The notes under the pieces: model-generated
Seen by the model: the letters and a program-made list of their open reading frames with translations, nothing else
Told to the model about the DNA's origin: nothing
Databases searched by the model: none
Assembly (NCBI RefSeq): GCF_011405515.1
Contig: NZ_AP022671.1
Coordinates: forward strand, 2,604,001 to 2,668,000
DNA from: Nitrospira sp. KM1
GTDB taxonomy: Bacteria > Nitrospirota > Nitrospiria > Nitrospirales > Nitrospiraceae
Direction: 5' to 3'
DNA: 64,000 nucleotides
Translations under genes and position numbers: made by a program
Shown here: one piece after another, positions 63,897-64,000 of the stretch
Layout: the number at the start of each line of letters is the position of its first letter
Numbering within the stretch: position 1 is the first letter of the stretch

Positions 63897-64000
63897 ATGG
63901 GAGTAAAGAAGGGCGATCTCATTGATGAGCGAAAACGGCATCCGCACGCCTGCGGGCTGGTTGTCAAAGTCATGGGCGGTGGCGCCGGGTTCGAGAAAGT
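63897..64000 (+). CDS. 5' part of a gene, function unknown
   Basis: A frame opening after a good ribosome site (CGGAGGACTC) and running off the right edge. It begins MGVKKGDLIDERKRHPHACG, then VVKVMGGGAGF. It probably continues the pepA-nagZ transcript. Too little is visible for a family call. Confidence 0.6.
   Translation, partial: MGVKKGDLIDERKRHPHACGLVVKVMGGGAGFEK

Overview
The window looks like chromosomal DNA of a Gram-negative, moderately GC-rich bacterium. The best guess is the phylum Nitrospirota, probably Nitrospira. This rests on a complex I gene cluster with two different NuoM genes and a formate-dehydrogenase-like NuoG but no nuoE, nuoF or nuoH, on many outer-membrane proteins and lipoproteins, and on an abundance of stand-alone response regulators. 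The assignment is an inference; there is no rRNA or marker gene in the window to settle it.

Layout. 1-4.5 kb is gene-poor and accessory-like: the start of a SYLF-domain protein, a metallothionein-like peptide, several tiny proteins, two ribbon-helix-helix proteins around a pair of palindromic operator candidates, a zinc-ribbon protein and the 3' stump of a thermonuclease gene. 4.5-17.4 kb carries mainly exported proteins (a lyase/lectin-fold protein, an SGNH hydrolase, two beta-barrel proteins, an arylsulfatase, a nine-repeat lipoprotein), then rubredoxin, pirin and a tautomerase gene broken by three single-base indels. 17.5-26.1 kb holds a HAD phosphatase/APH kinase pair, two receiver proteins (one with Glu in place of the phospho-acceptor Asp), a cupin, secreted small proteins, a C-terminal photolyase remnant joined to a DUF523/DUF1722 gene, and a CbiX-like chelatase. 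26.2-33.6 kb is a two-partner secretion operon: a TpsB transporter followed by a 1,929-residue repetitive TpsA exoprotein. 34-36.3 kb holds pyrE, a lipoprotein, an exported rhodanese and a phosphodiester-glycosidase-like protein.

36.4-40 kb is a three-gene signalling operon (CHASE3 kinase, Rcp1-like receiver, hybrid kinase) with no DNA-binding output. 40.1-53.7 kb is the nuo operon, transcribed leftwards as nuoA-B-C-D-G-I-J-K-L-M-M-N. From 54 kb on come an OmpA-family protein, a PriA whose helicase motifs are degenerate although its zinc cysteines are kept, a small membrane protein, another single-domain response regulator, tRNA-Leu(GAG), a HAD-IB phosphatase, queE, pepA, nagZ and the first codons of one more gene.

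The strongest candidates for unusual biology are the two-NuoM complex I lacking its NADH-input module and NuoH, the helicase-dead PriA, the TPS exoprotein with a C-terminal cysteine pair, the Glu-substituted receiver, the divergent ribbon-helix-helix genes with tandem operators, and several gene remnants. I found no CRISPR array, complete insertion sequence or prophage.
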